From contig NC_091674.1 in NCBI RefSeq assembly GCF_042453785.1, positions 26,763,001 through 26,827,000 of the forward strand: a stretch of 64,000 nt of DNA, given 5' to 3'. The notes under the pieces were generated by a model. That model was not told the origin of the DNA, searched no databases, and saw nothing but the letters and a program-made list of their open reading frames with translations. The translations under genes were made by a program, and so were the position numbers. Of the stretch, positions 1 through 14,640 are shown in pieces. This stretch comes from Malus domestica (taxonomy: Eukaryota > Streptophyta > Magnoliopsida > Rosales > Rosaceae). How positions within the stretch are numbered: position 1 is the stretch's first letter; the number at the start of each line of letters is the position of its first letter.

Positions 1-3000
1 CTAATCTGCTGAAAAATCAGGTTCAATTGGCTTGAACAATTTTTTGGGCATACTAGAGCTGGTTTCATCATGTTGAATAACCGATGCCACCTTCTGAATC
101 CCTCTTCTGGTGGTTGCAGCAAATTTGGAAGCCAATATCGCCGGCCCAAGCGGAATATTCTGCTGCCTATTCGCCTCGGACGATGACCTCTCAGCACCTC
201 CTATACCATCATAATCTCTACTAGTTCCTACTCTAGATTCATGGCCATTGCCAAGCTCTTCTTGCTCCAAAACATGTGCGTAATAGTACTCCTCCTCTAT
301 TGCCAACTCCATTGCCAACTTTCTCTTCCTAAACCTTCTCCAAGCAACTTGTATAAAACAAGCCCCCCAAGTTCTCCACTGGTGTGAATAGTACCGAAAA
401 GCATGCTGCAGTCTTTTGCTGTGAAGGCGCTTGAATTGAGTGGCAACGAACTTGAGGTCTTCAGCTCTCAGTGCAAATGCCTCAACTTCGGTTAGGGACC
501 TCACCGTACGCGTCGAGCATGGAAGGTTGAGGCTTGATGTAGGCATCAAGGCCCATGTGAGCAACTCTTCGCCGCAGAAATCGCCCGCCCTGAGGGTAGT
601 TGAGTTGTAGAACCCTGTCCTTCCACCATCAGTTGTGGAGCTCTCAAGTTGCCCTCTGATGATGAAAAGCATCTCATTCACAGGATCACCTTCCCTGATG
701 ATGTATGTGTTCCTGGTATTCAGGGATGACTCGAGACGTTCACATATGGCGTCTAGAAGCTGATCGTCCATTTGTGCGAAAAAGGGTACCTGAGAATTGA
801 AGAAATTATACCACCAGTAAACGATCAGTGCCAACAACTTATAAACTCAGCTGCATTGCGCTTATCAGCAAGCGTCAGCATGTGAGCAATGGTTTAGATT
901 GACAGTCTCCCAAACATAATGCTTACACGGCGAACAAGGGCAAGGCATAAATGCCTTTGGATCTGGCGGCGGAGATCCGCAGGCAAGGATTGCAAAATGT
1001 TTTTCTCATCTACACCTCTTGTGGCAATCCACTTATATTGAACAAACCGACGAACACGCTCTTGCAGCTCCGCAGGGAGCTGACGGTGCCTCATCCACTC
1101 CTCTGTGTCTCTCCTTTTTACCCGCCATTCTTCAAGTCTAATCGTTGCAGATTGCAGATAGGTCTTGAAGAAATCAGAAAATTTATAAAAATAAGTAACC
1201 AATGTATCAAAAATTCAACCATGTGAGGGAAAAATTAGACCTAGATTAATAAATTAAGACATTTTCTTGTATGTAGTAGATGCCTTGAGCAAATTATACC
1301 TGCATCTGGCTCATGAGATGTGAGAAGAGAACTAGACCAAGAACAGCAATGAGAATGCAAAATGAGGTTTCACTGATAAAAGTGCTTGTCTTAATATCTT
1401 GTCCGTATGAACTGCGTATCGCGAAATGAGTACAAGACATGAATTAGCACAAATAGCTTGCTTAATTTTTAACTGTTTTCATTCCTTGACGGACAAGTAA
1501 CTATTATTATATGATCCAAATGTAACAGCAGAAAAATGCATTTTGGCTTGAGCTAGTAACAGCAAAGCATACCATAAATTTCTCATACCCCACCAAAGGC
1601 AGTAGAAATATTTTTCAATGATGTATGCAGAAGCAACCTCATTAGTGAAAGCCTCCGCAAACATTCCAAACTCAAATTCGTCCTTACCAGCTGCATCACA
1701 ACTAGTCTGAACTTTTGTGATTTGCAGATAAAGTTTTCGTTCGGGGTTATCGGCACTGCCACAATCCAGAAACGAAATTTTACAGGATGGAGAATGTGTG
1801 TTATTCACCTCCTTTTTACATTCTCCCGTCCAGCACTCGTACTGCCGTCTAATGGACATCACATACCATGAAGCTCCAACAATCTGCACTGAAGAACAAC
1901 AACCATCCTAACAATCAAACCAAATAAATAAGGCGCGGTATAGTAAATCGCTGGATCAATTATTATTATCTCGCATTTTATGTTGTCAGAACACCAATTT
2001 GGCACCACATATTCGAAGAAGAGCTTATCAAAACAATGATATCAAAATCAACAGCTTAACAACGTAAGATGTCACTGTCAAATTGTAAGTACGTAGTAAT
2101 AATTGAACGGAAACAAAATGGGATACAAACACACACATAGATATAACTAGCCATCTAGGTTCTTACATGTGCAATTAGACAAAACAGAACGAGATTGTAA
2201 GCTGCCCCTGACCAAGCAGTCTTGGCTACAACGCCGGTCGATTTAGTAATTCGTCGGTTGAGAGGGAAAAGTTGAATAAATCGAGGAATATATTGAATGA
2301 GCACAATTAAAGAAAGGGTATGATTAGCATGAGCAGCTGTTGGGTTTTTCACTGCTGGAATTACAAACCAAATCACAATCTGAAAAAACACAACAAAACA
2401 AAAATAAATTATATATATTCCATAAGTGATGGTATTCGTTGGACACTGCTCGGATACTTCCTACAAATTATAATTTAACACATATGCACAAAAAATTTGT
2501 TAAAAACACAAAAGTAAAAATTAATCCAAATATCGAGATAGGAAATGTACTCCAAATTTGTGGGGGAAATGATTCCCGCACACCTGTTTTCTTATTTTGC
2601 ACTCCACCTTTTGTTTATGTCGTTTGATTTTCCTTTGATTTATTTAATCAACAACTACAAAAAACGTGAGAAAAAGAGTGTGTAGAAATCATTGTTGAGT
2701 AACTACCTGTGGGAGTGGTAGGGAGGCGGCAAGATCGATAGAGAAGTCGCCCTTGAGGTAGCGGATGGCGATAGCCCTGGGGTCCTTAATGAGCTGGCCC
2801 CGCCCAAAAACCCTAGAACCTGGATCGATATAAGCAATTCGAAACTTGATTAGGATATTGATAATGTAGAAGAAGTCGGCAACCGTACGGAGAAAGGTGA
2901 CCAAGATGCCAAGGCCCATGTCGATCTGCATGCAAGCGACTTGGTCGCTAGCCGTGGTGGGCAAGAAGAAATAGAGGGGGTCGAGGAAGAGGCCGACGAT

Positions 3001-3156
3001 GCATATGACAAAGAAGATGTGGTTCCATTGGGTCACGCGTTCGGATCCTGGGTCGAGGATCTGGTACCACCACGGGATCTTCTTGCTTAGGGAAAATGGG
3101 GTCGAGAAGTTGCGGAAGCGAGCCGAGGCTGCGGCATATGGCTGGAAGCTGTGCAT
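1..3156 (-). CDS. Cyclic nucleotide-gated cation channel (plant CNGC, group III type)
   Basis: This is a complete six-exon gene on the minus strand: 3156-2707, 2379-2167, 1883-1573, 1411-1300, 1163-927 and 789-1 (stop at 1-3). Joined, they keep frame and give 703 residues, a normal CNGC length. The protein is a plasma-membrane or endomembrane Ca2+/K+ channel subunit with six membrane segments (about residues 40-365). Its pore loop ends GMRNLCSYGQD (about 320-330), a cyclic-nucleotide-binding domain covers about 443-570 with the cassette FCGEELLTW, and a calmodulin-binding IQ stretch starts FIQVAWRRF near 589. The tail ends in the family signature KPIEPDFS. The sequence fits CNGC14-18 best; which member it is cannot be settled by eye. 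The end of S6 reads SHLMSQMQ, where I recall LIGNMQ in relatives. The first exon starts at the only in-frame ATG before the conserved FRNFSTPF segment. Confidence 0.93.
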
Positions 3157-3225
3157 CGTCTCTAGGCGTTTTAAGATTTAGCCACGAGACAGAGACATAT
3201 TAGTTTGAGAGATTTGTGGGGGAAG

Positions 3226-3271
3226 AAAGAAGAAGAAGAACCAGAAGAAGAAGAAGAAGAAGAAGAAGAGA
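3226..3271. repeat. (GAA)n microsatellite upstream of the CNGC gene
   Basis: An AAG/GAA trinucleotide run, interrupted once, lies about 70-115 bp before the channel start codon. On the gene's own strand it reads as a CTT/TTC pyrimidine tract, a common feature of plant 5' leaders. It is probably in the leader or core promoter. Confidence 0.8.
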
Positions 3272-3520
3272 GGAAGGGCTGAGGTTTCGGGTTTTCATGA
3301 CCGTTGCATGAACGGGAAAAACGCGCCAAATGTTCTTTACTTTTTATTTCTACTTTTCATTTTGTATTTTTTTTCATTAAAACTGAAAAAAAAAATTTCT
3401 TGAGTTGAAGACTTAAAAACTTTTATTATCTCCTTCTGGCACAATCAGCATGGGTTTAATGATTGCCCATGATCCTAACAGCTTCAAAATGTTTATGTAT
3501 ATTTGTATTTAACCCATATA

Positions 3521-3695
3521 AACAATGGAACTTTAACGAAAAGCTTTCGGTACTGATCATTTTAACAAAAAACTACATTTTTACACTAAAAAATTAATCC
3601 TGGTACTATTCACTTTACCATTTATTTTGTCTTTATCGTTAAAATTCAAAAATTTCAAATCATTTTCATTAGTTTTCCTTATAAACAAATATGAC
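3521..3695 (+). repeat. Short interspersed repeat, copy 1 (second copy at 30276-30430)
   Basis: The segment running from TTTAACGAAAAGC to ATTAGTTTTCCTT matches the reverse complement of 30276-30430 over about 150 bp. Shared blocks include CATTTTTACACTAAAAA and GGTACTATTCACTTTACC. The two copies are in opposite orientation and differ by scattered substitutions, which suggests a dispersed non-autonomous element. I could not define terminal repeats or a target duplication. Confidence 0.7.
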
Positions 3696-4737
3696 AAATT
3701 AAAGTACAACTTCCTCCTTTTTCTTCTATTGTCCATATCTTCCTTTTCTCTTGTCTTGTATGCTACTGTATTGTGCGCACTAAGTGTTGATGTAATGCCT
3801 CAATTGACAAACATTGGCCATTTCCAACATTACTCAATAATTTCCTGCAATTGTTGTCCTTGACAAGCCTCTACAGTTCATAATAGTTGTCGACATACTT
3901 CAGCACAAGTTTTCAAAAAATGTCAATAGAATCAGCAGTGCCCACTAGTGCTCGACGAAATGACTTCATTATCTGAAAATCCTGATTCCGTCACTGCTCC
4001 GGCATTGTTTTTATTGTTGTTACAATTAAAATGGTGTATTAACTCCCTTTAGTAACAGTTGGGAACATGATAGTTACAAACAAAATTTCTCAAATTTTTT
4101 CAATCACATTTTGTGACAAATATCTTTTTTTTTTCGTATGACAAATATCATTTTTGAATTTATGAAATAGAAGAAGTGATTATAGAATGCTAAATAAAAG
4201 AACACATGTTTTTTTCATGTGAAACTACACGATATAATTCCTTTTCCCCTTTTGACCCAAAAATTTACATTTTCCCACTTCTTTTTAGTACGTACTTTTG
4301 TTTACACACAACTTTCTCAAAGTGTAAAAAGGTTGTTTTCCAATGTTCATATTGCTTTTTGATCCGATGTACTCACCGTATATACTTAAGATTAGAGGCC
4401 ACCCACTATGCGTGTCTTGATATGAGGGATTTTTTAATTTTTTTTACAAACGATATTATCAACACTAAAGGGGTGAGGGAGTGGCTAAGCCTCATAATGA
4501 GTTAACACTAATATGGTTCAAATTCGTCTTTGACAATAGTCAAACCTAATACCTCTCACTTACAAGTGAAGAGAAAATATCACTAGATTATAATACTAAG
4601 TGGCTGATACGAAGGAATTTAAATATAAGAGGAAAACAGAAAGTGAGAGAGAGAAACTGAAGGGGTAAAACTATAGCTAATTCTTTTTTTTTTTCTAAAA
4701 CAATAGCTAATTATTTTATTGACATTATTTATTGGGT

Positions 4738-4922
4738 AATTAGTTGGAATGATCAATTTTTTAATTACATTCGGTTGCAGAAATGATCAGTTTTTAGTAA
4801 CGATACTCATATATATCATACAATAATGACATAACAACCACACAACAATAATATAATAACGACATGATAAAAGCTGTTCATTTCTGCAACCAAATGTCAA
4901 AAACTGATCATTCCAACTAATT
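4738..4922. mobile_element. MITE-like inverted repeat (about 185 bp)
   Basis: The left end AATTAGTTGGAATGATCA is matched by its reverse complement at the right end. Pairing continues with mismatches for about 50 bp, including the shared block GGTTGCAGAAATGA. The centre is AT-rich and non-coding. Size and near-palindromic form fit a miniature inverted-repeat transposable element. No clear target duplication was found, so the superfamily is unknown. Confidence 0.65.
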
Positions 4923-5502
4923 TTTCTTTCATTTTCTTTTTGTTCATTATCAAACTTATTAAGGATGAAAACAGTATAATAAGTGACATTTTACACACTA
5001 TAATTGCCTATGAGTATAGAAAAACACCCACCATATTCTACCATGTTCTAATATGATTTTTTTTAATAATAGTATGAAAAGATATACACCCACCATGTTC
5101 TACCATGATTTTTCATTAGTAAGGCATGAATCACGTTATTTTACTATTGTGAATTAATAACACTACACAGTGGTGTGATTATCATACAAAAAATTTCCTT
5201 TCATCTAACTAATATTATACTAATAAAACATAATTTCCCTTGCAAAAGAGTTTTGCTTGTAAATAATTTATTAGATTCCTCACCGTCATTAGGACCTATA
5301 AGTATGCACAAATGAGCAAATGGTTTAGCCACCCCGCAGAAACACTATATAGCTTGGTTATTTGTCAAGCTGAGCCTCCTCAGTTTTGACAAATAATTAA
5401 CTACAACTCAGAGAATCCATTAGACAAAATTAGTTGACGAATTATTTTTAGGGTTTGTTGCATAGAGCAGACAGCATATCTGAATATAATTTGTATGTTA
5501 AA

Positions 5503-9889
<4,387 letters not shown>

Positions 9890-11841
9890 ATATTCAAGAA
9901 GACGACAACAAAATCTATCCCAACACTAAACATCATTATTGTGTGTGTTTTAATTTTATATGATGGCAAACTATATATGGTTGTGTTCCATGATTTGCTG
10001 GTGGAAGTGTCCTGTTAAGCATGCTATTACTTTGCTTTAAATTAGAAAATGACAACTCACTCAAATATTGTTTTGTACGCATAATACTTGCATTCACTGT
10101 ACGAGAAGAATACACATATTTTACCATTTACGAATAACTATTAGGTTTTTGTCACCATCAGATCATTTGCGTCAGCTGAATATTGGAGTTCGAGTATTTG
10201 AGTTTCATTAAATTCAAGTGTTGGTTATGGACTCTGAGATCAGTTAAGGCTTACGTGCTTTTGTTATTTTGGGCTTTTGGGATTTTTAGTCTTTTGATTA
10301 CGCTGTCTGAATTATGATGTTTCAATTAAATTGAACTAGCTCTAGAAAAAAAAATGAAATTGAACTAGTATTTTGGTCCTTTTAATTTTATTTTATAAGA
10401 TGATATTTTGTTATAAACTTAATATAATTTATGGGGAGGGGATTTGAATCAAATTTAAAGGAGCGGGTACGCTGTCCTAGTTGATTGCTCTATCTAACAT
10501 TTGTATCTTGTTGCTCTTTTTTTACTTTTCGGCTTTTGAGTTTCGGAATTTTAAGGTTTTGGGCGTTTGGACTTAGGAATCACCATTGATGTGTTAATGG
10601 ACTTATAGGAGGAACTTCTCAATTAAAAAAAAAACTTGCATTCCACCTCTTTAGAACCTTCTTGTTCCATCCCTTTCATATTTCATAAACATTTCGAGGT
10701 GAATAACACTTGCATTTCTCTTTACGGATAAGCTCATTCCCCCACTTTCTAATACTTTTTTTAACTATAAAAATTTTATAATCGGAACCGTTTAATTTTT
10801 TAGTCTTAAATTTGAAAATTATTCCTACAAAAGAATTTATTCGAATGGAAAATCGCTTAACCATTCAAATATATCAAATAAATCGATGGTATATCATTAC
10901 AAATGAATCATTACTCTGAAATTAACCTAGAATAAATTAAACGTCTAATGATTTTTTGGTGGGCGTTTATCAACCTACGACATGAATTGAAAAGTCATGT
11001 AGTCTCAACTTTCTTGGATAGGTTTTGAATAATCTTACAATTCTTCTTCCACATTAAGGAAAAAAATGGGAAAACAATTGCTTTTAACCAAATTCATTTT
11101 TGTTGTCATAGGTAGATATTGCACCAAGCCTATAATCTAGATCTAGTTAGGTGGGGAGGGGAGACTTGACAATGTCAAACATTTGGTAATCTTGTACAAC
11201 CCAATTCCCAAGACCTTGATCGTGTTCATGTTCACCGACGGATTCAGAAATTTCATGCGGATCAAAGTGTAACTGTTCAGCGAAAACATAAAAAAATCAA
11301 TTAACATGTTTGACCATGTATCTCTCAATTTGTTATGGAGTGAAAATTTAATAATAATATTCATAGCGAAAAATGTTAACTCCACCGAAACGGTTGTAAA
11401 TGGTGAAATTAAATTCAATGTAACCCCAATAAATAACAACTCCATGCCTTCCACTTCACCACCACTATCAGGAGAGTGGGAAATGCCCTCAAAGTTGGGT
11501 TTCCATGGAGGTCAATAGCTATGGACTCATTCACCCAACTTCTTTGACTTTACCCAAGGTCTAGGCCCATTCCTAAGCCAAAAAGTCCAACCAATTATCC
11601 GCCACAGTGTTGGTCTCCACTCTCTTGGCCTCTCAAAGACAAAGTCAATCCATAACTGGCATTACTCCGTCATGCTTTCGCCTATGGCAGAAAATTCTCC
11701 ACTGCTGCCTTTCCAGTCCCATTGACCCATTTAATAAAAAGTATATATTTTAATTTTTATTAAATAAATCAACAGATAAGTTCCAAGAAGCAATGTTTCT
11801 TTCCTGTGTTTGATATTTCTAATTTCTCACCAAATTCCTTA
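9890..11841. other. Gene-free AT-rich DNA downstream of the aminopropyltransferase gene
   Basis: The first 150-250 bp are probably the 3' UTR of the upstream gene. The rest contains only short open frames with no recognisable motif. I see no RNA gene, terminal repeat or long tandem array here. Confidence 0.5.
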
Positions 11842-12429
11842 GGGTCTATTTGGTATTTTACTTGAATCCAACTTTTTTAACTCAAAAATAATTTTCAAGT
11901 TTTAGGTCTTAAAAACTTGTTTGGTAGGGCTATTTTAAAAAATGAACTCAAGATTGACTCAAAAATATAGTATATTCTCTAAAAACATAAAAAATGAGTT
12001 TTTAGAGTTTTTAAGATTAAACTCACTCATTTCTTTTCGCTTCCTCCCCCCTCTCATTCCAAATCTATCTCTCTATCTTTTCTTTTTTCCCTCTCCCTTT
12101 TTTTACCTTTTTCGTCTCTTCTTCAATCCGCTATCTTTATTCTCTCGGTTATTTCTCTCACTCCTCTTCCTCTCTATCTCGTCTGATCCTCTCTCTTCTT
12201 TCTCTTTCCTTCAATCATCTCTTACTTTTTTTCCTCCTCTCTCCTCTTTCTCCTTCTATTTACGATCTCCTATTTTTAGATCTCTTTGTCTAATTGAAGT
12301 TATAAGATTTAAAAATTTTAAATCAGAAACCAATCAAGTTTTTTAGTTTTAAATAAAATTGTATTCAAGAAATATTCTTAAAAAATATTTTGAGAAATAA
12401 TAAAAAATTTCAAATAAGATACCAAGCCC
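11842..12429. mobile_element. Tourist/PIF-Harbinger-like MITE with pyrimidine-rich core
   Basis: The ends are GGGTCTATTTGGTATTTTAC (left) and, inverted, GGGCTTGGTATCTTATTTGA (right). They are flanked by the trinucleotide TTA at 11839-11841 and 12430-12432. A TTA duplication with GGG-starting ends is the signature of Tourist-type elements. The core (about 12030-12290) is almost pure C/T on the plus strand, which produces a spurious 134-codon open frame rich in Ser, Leu and Phe. Confidence 0.7.
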
Positions 12430-12464
12430 TTACTTATTTGGTTGGAAAAATCCCCAACTTGAAA

Positions 12465-12472
12465 TGACGTCA
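12465..12472. promoter_or_regulatory. TGACGTCA palindrome (C-box/CRE type bZIP site)
   Basis: An exact 8-bp palindrome known as a high-affinity site for plant bZIP factors sits at the start of a GC-richer island. There is no identifiable target gene within several kilobases, so regulatory use is only a possibility. Confidence 0.35.
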
Positions 12473-12604
12473 TCACCTATTTTAGCAACGTCAGGCGGGA
12501 GGACAGAACGCGTAAGAACCGGAAGATACCAATCGGCAACGGGCGCGGAGAAACGGTGGGACCCGCCGGCTTGTCAACTTCTTGGTCTTTTTAACGGATA
12601 AGGA

Positions 12605-12632
<28 letters not shown>
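12605..12632. repeat. (CT)n microsatellite
   Basis: A perfect CT dinucleotide run of about 28 bp lies in the GC-richer island. Such runs often mark plant 5' leaders, but no gene follows here. Confidence 0.85.
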
Positions 12633-12636
<4 letters not shown>

Positions 12637-13250
12637 GCATGCGATCGCAAAGTTGCAATCGGCTGACCGACGCCCTCATGCCGCCCGCGGCACGTTACGA
12701 GACTAATATACGTGGCTGGCCCACCACGGAAACCAGATAACGCGGGCCCCACCTTTTACCCTAGTCTTAATTCAGCGTTCGACTTTATTTTTCTAATTTT
12801 ATATTTTGCCTTTCCCTTTTTTTATTTTCTGCTCCCAAAAAAAGTATTTGGTGATAAGTGAGTTATTTTATTTCATGTAATTCCCTTGCTAATCCGAATA
12901 TCCATTGTAGACTATGGTCACCTCTTTACTAGTGATAGCAACGTGGAGGATCGTATATGCCCGAATTCTCTGTATCCGTTAAATATCTGAATTTGTTTAT
13001 GTTTAGGATGACTACTTTCGACTAACAGAATCTAAAATATTACATTATCGTCTATGTTTGTAAAAATAAATATTGAAATCTCATTTATTAATTGGATTTG
13101 AAAGAGTGAAAGAATTAGTTGATCATTTTGTTCACTTCATAATATATATCGTATAGACTTTGTTTTTGTGAGAATTATTGATTGATAAGTTGTAGGGAAG
13201 GACTTACATCACCGCAAACAAAGACTAAAGCAAGTGTTGGATTCAAAGTT

Positions 13251-13314
13251 GGTGTTAAAGATTATAAATTGATTTACTAGTTTTTTAAATAGTCAATTTA
13301 TAATCTTTAACACC
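13251..13314. repeat. Perfect 22-bp inverted repeat (hairpin)
   Basis: The arms 13251-13272 (starting GGTGTTAAAGATTATAAATT) and 13293-13314 are exact reverse complements, separated by a 20-nt spacer. An imperfect match continues a few bases outward. It could be a degraded MITE or a small-RNA precursor. The stem is AT-rich and the surrounding DNA non-coding. Confidence 0.75.
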
Positions 13315-14640
13315 ATCTTTCACGATTCTTTCTACACAATTTTTTTCCGATAAAAGGTTGGTTTAAAGATCATGCCGAATCTCTTTATGTGAATCTCTTT
13401 ATCAATGATTGGATGAAATATCTTGGATATATTTCAAATTAGTTAATACATGTATCATTCAAATGAATTTAGTCAATATTAACTTTTGAAATCTCTATTA
13501 TTTTTTTTATTTTTGTGACAAGGCTTCACATGAAACTTTTTTTATTATGAGACGATTGATACGAATTAAGTTGAAAGTTTATTATGTATTTAATTTGATT
13601 AGGAGTTATCTCATTACATATTGATGTCATATTTTTATATAATCCCCATCCTACATAACACGATAACTTATTTTTAATCACGGGTTAAATAGTACACTAA
13701 AACAGAACTAACAGCATTTAAAAGTCATGAAAATAAAATTCTATAAAACAAATATTTTCTTATCAATTTAAATCTAATACGAGTACGTGAAGAAAGTTAG
13801 TTTTCTACCATAAAAATAATTGGTAATATAGGAGTAGCCCAACCTCATATATATAAGCCCTTAGTCTAAAACATGAATAACACAAACAGACTGACGTGGA
13901 ACATGTGTGACCGTTTGAGCTTCACACGTAAGCCAGCTTACTCTAATATGAAGAATAGCTCAATCTTTTATAAACTGTTATTTGATTTGTCCCTTATCGA
14001 TGGTGGACTTTGTTCTTACATTTTCACGATAGGTTATCTTGCCACGGAAAGGAAAATAAAGAAGTGGAGATGAATGGTGTAGGGCCTTGCTACTAATTGT
14101 TGGTATTGCATCACATCCGGCTGGGAATGGTATTGTGCAAATACACACAACCATAAACACACACGATTGTATTCCACTTGTGCGCAAGATTTACAAGAGG
14201 TGGTGGGGTATGCCAGAAGAAAAATCAAATCTTACTATCTTAGTAGTGTAGTAGCGTGGGGCCCAAGAAGGAGCGACCAACCACGAGGAAGCAAGTGTGA
14301 CCACGTGGATTAATGTCAATTGTCAAAGAGAAGCCAAGCCAGAGGGAACTGGAATAAGCTAGGCGTGCTGGACTGGATTGAAAGAAAAGAAAATGTTGGC
14401 GTGCTGGAAAAGAAGGGTGGGAATGGAAGTATGGGAATGGAAATGGGAATGGGTCCAAATCCAATCCAGTTAGGAAAAGGAATGGAATAGGATAATATAG
14501 GACGAGGGGAAAAAACGGATGAGAGAGAGAGAGAGAGAGAATTGGATTTAATATATAGATCCTTGTCTCCTGGATTTTATCCGCTTTGAATTGCGTGACT
14601 CCAGGATGGACCTATGTTTTCTCCTTATTACATCTGTCTG

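Larger units (their letters stand above)
3272..5502. other. Intergenic region between the CNGC and aminopropyltransferase genes
   Basis: The two genes are divergently transcribed, so this 2.2-kb AT-rich stretch must hold both promoters. I see one interspersed repeat (3521-3695) and one long inverted repeat (4738-4922), annotated separately. No open frame here resembles a known protein. Confidence 0.6.
12433..14640. other. Gene-free stretch with two GC-richer promoter-like islands
   Basis: Between AT-rich flanks, 12440-12780 and about 14090-14490 are clearly richer in G+C. They contain bZIP-type palindromes (TGACGTCA at 12465-12472, CCACGTGG at 14301-14308), a CT run (12605-12632) and a GA run (14519-14540). 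These look like plant promoter parts, but no coding sequence follows either one. They could be orphaned promoters, non-coding RNA starts or transposon ends. Confidence 0.45.

Noticed and set aside
11942-12346. 134-codon open frame
   Set aside because: It is produced by the pyrimidine-rich core of a MITE and consists mostly of Ser, Leu and Phe.
12491-12679. Minus-strand open frame in a GC-richer island
   Set aside because: It runs across a CT/GA microsatellite (Arg-Glu repeats) and has no recognisable motif.
14240-14464. Phe/Pro-rich minus-strand open frame
   Set aside because: Composition comes from a GGAATGG-type simple repeat on the plus strand.
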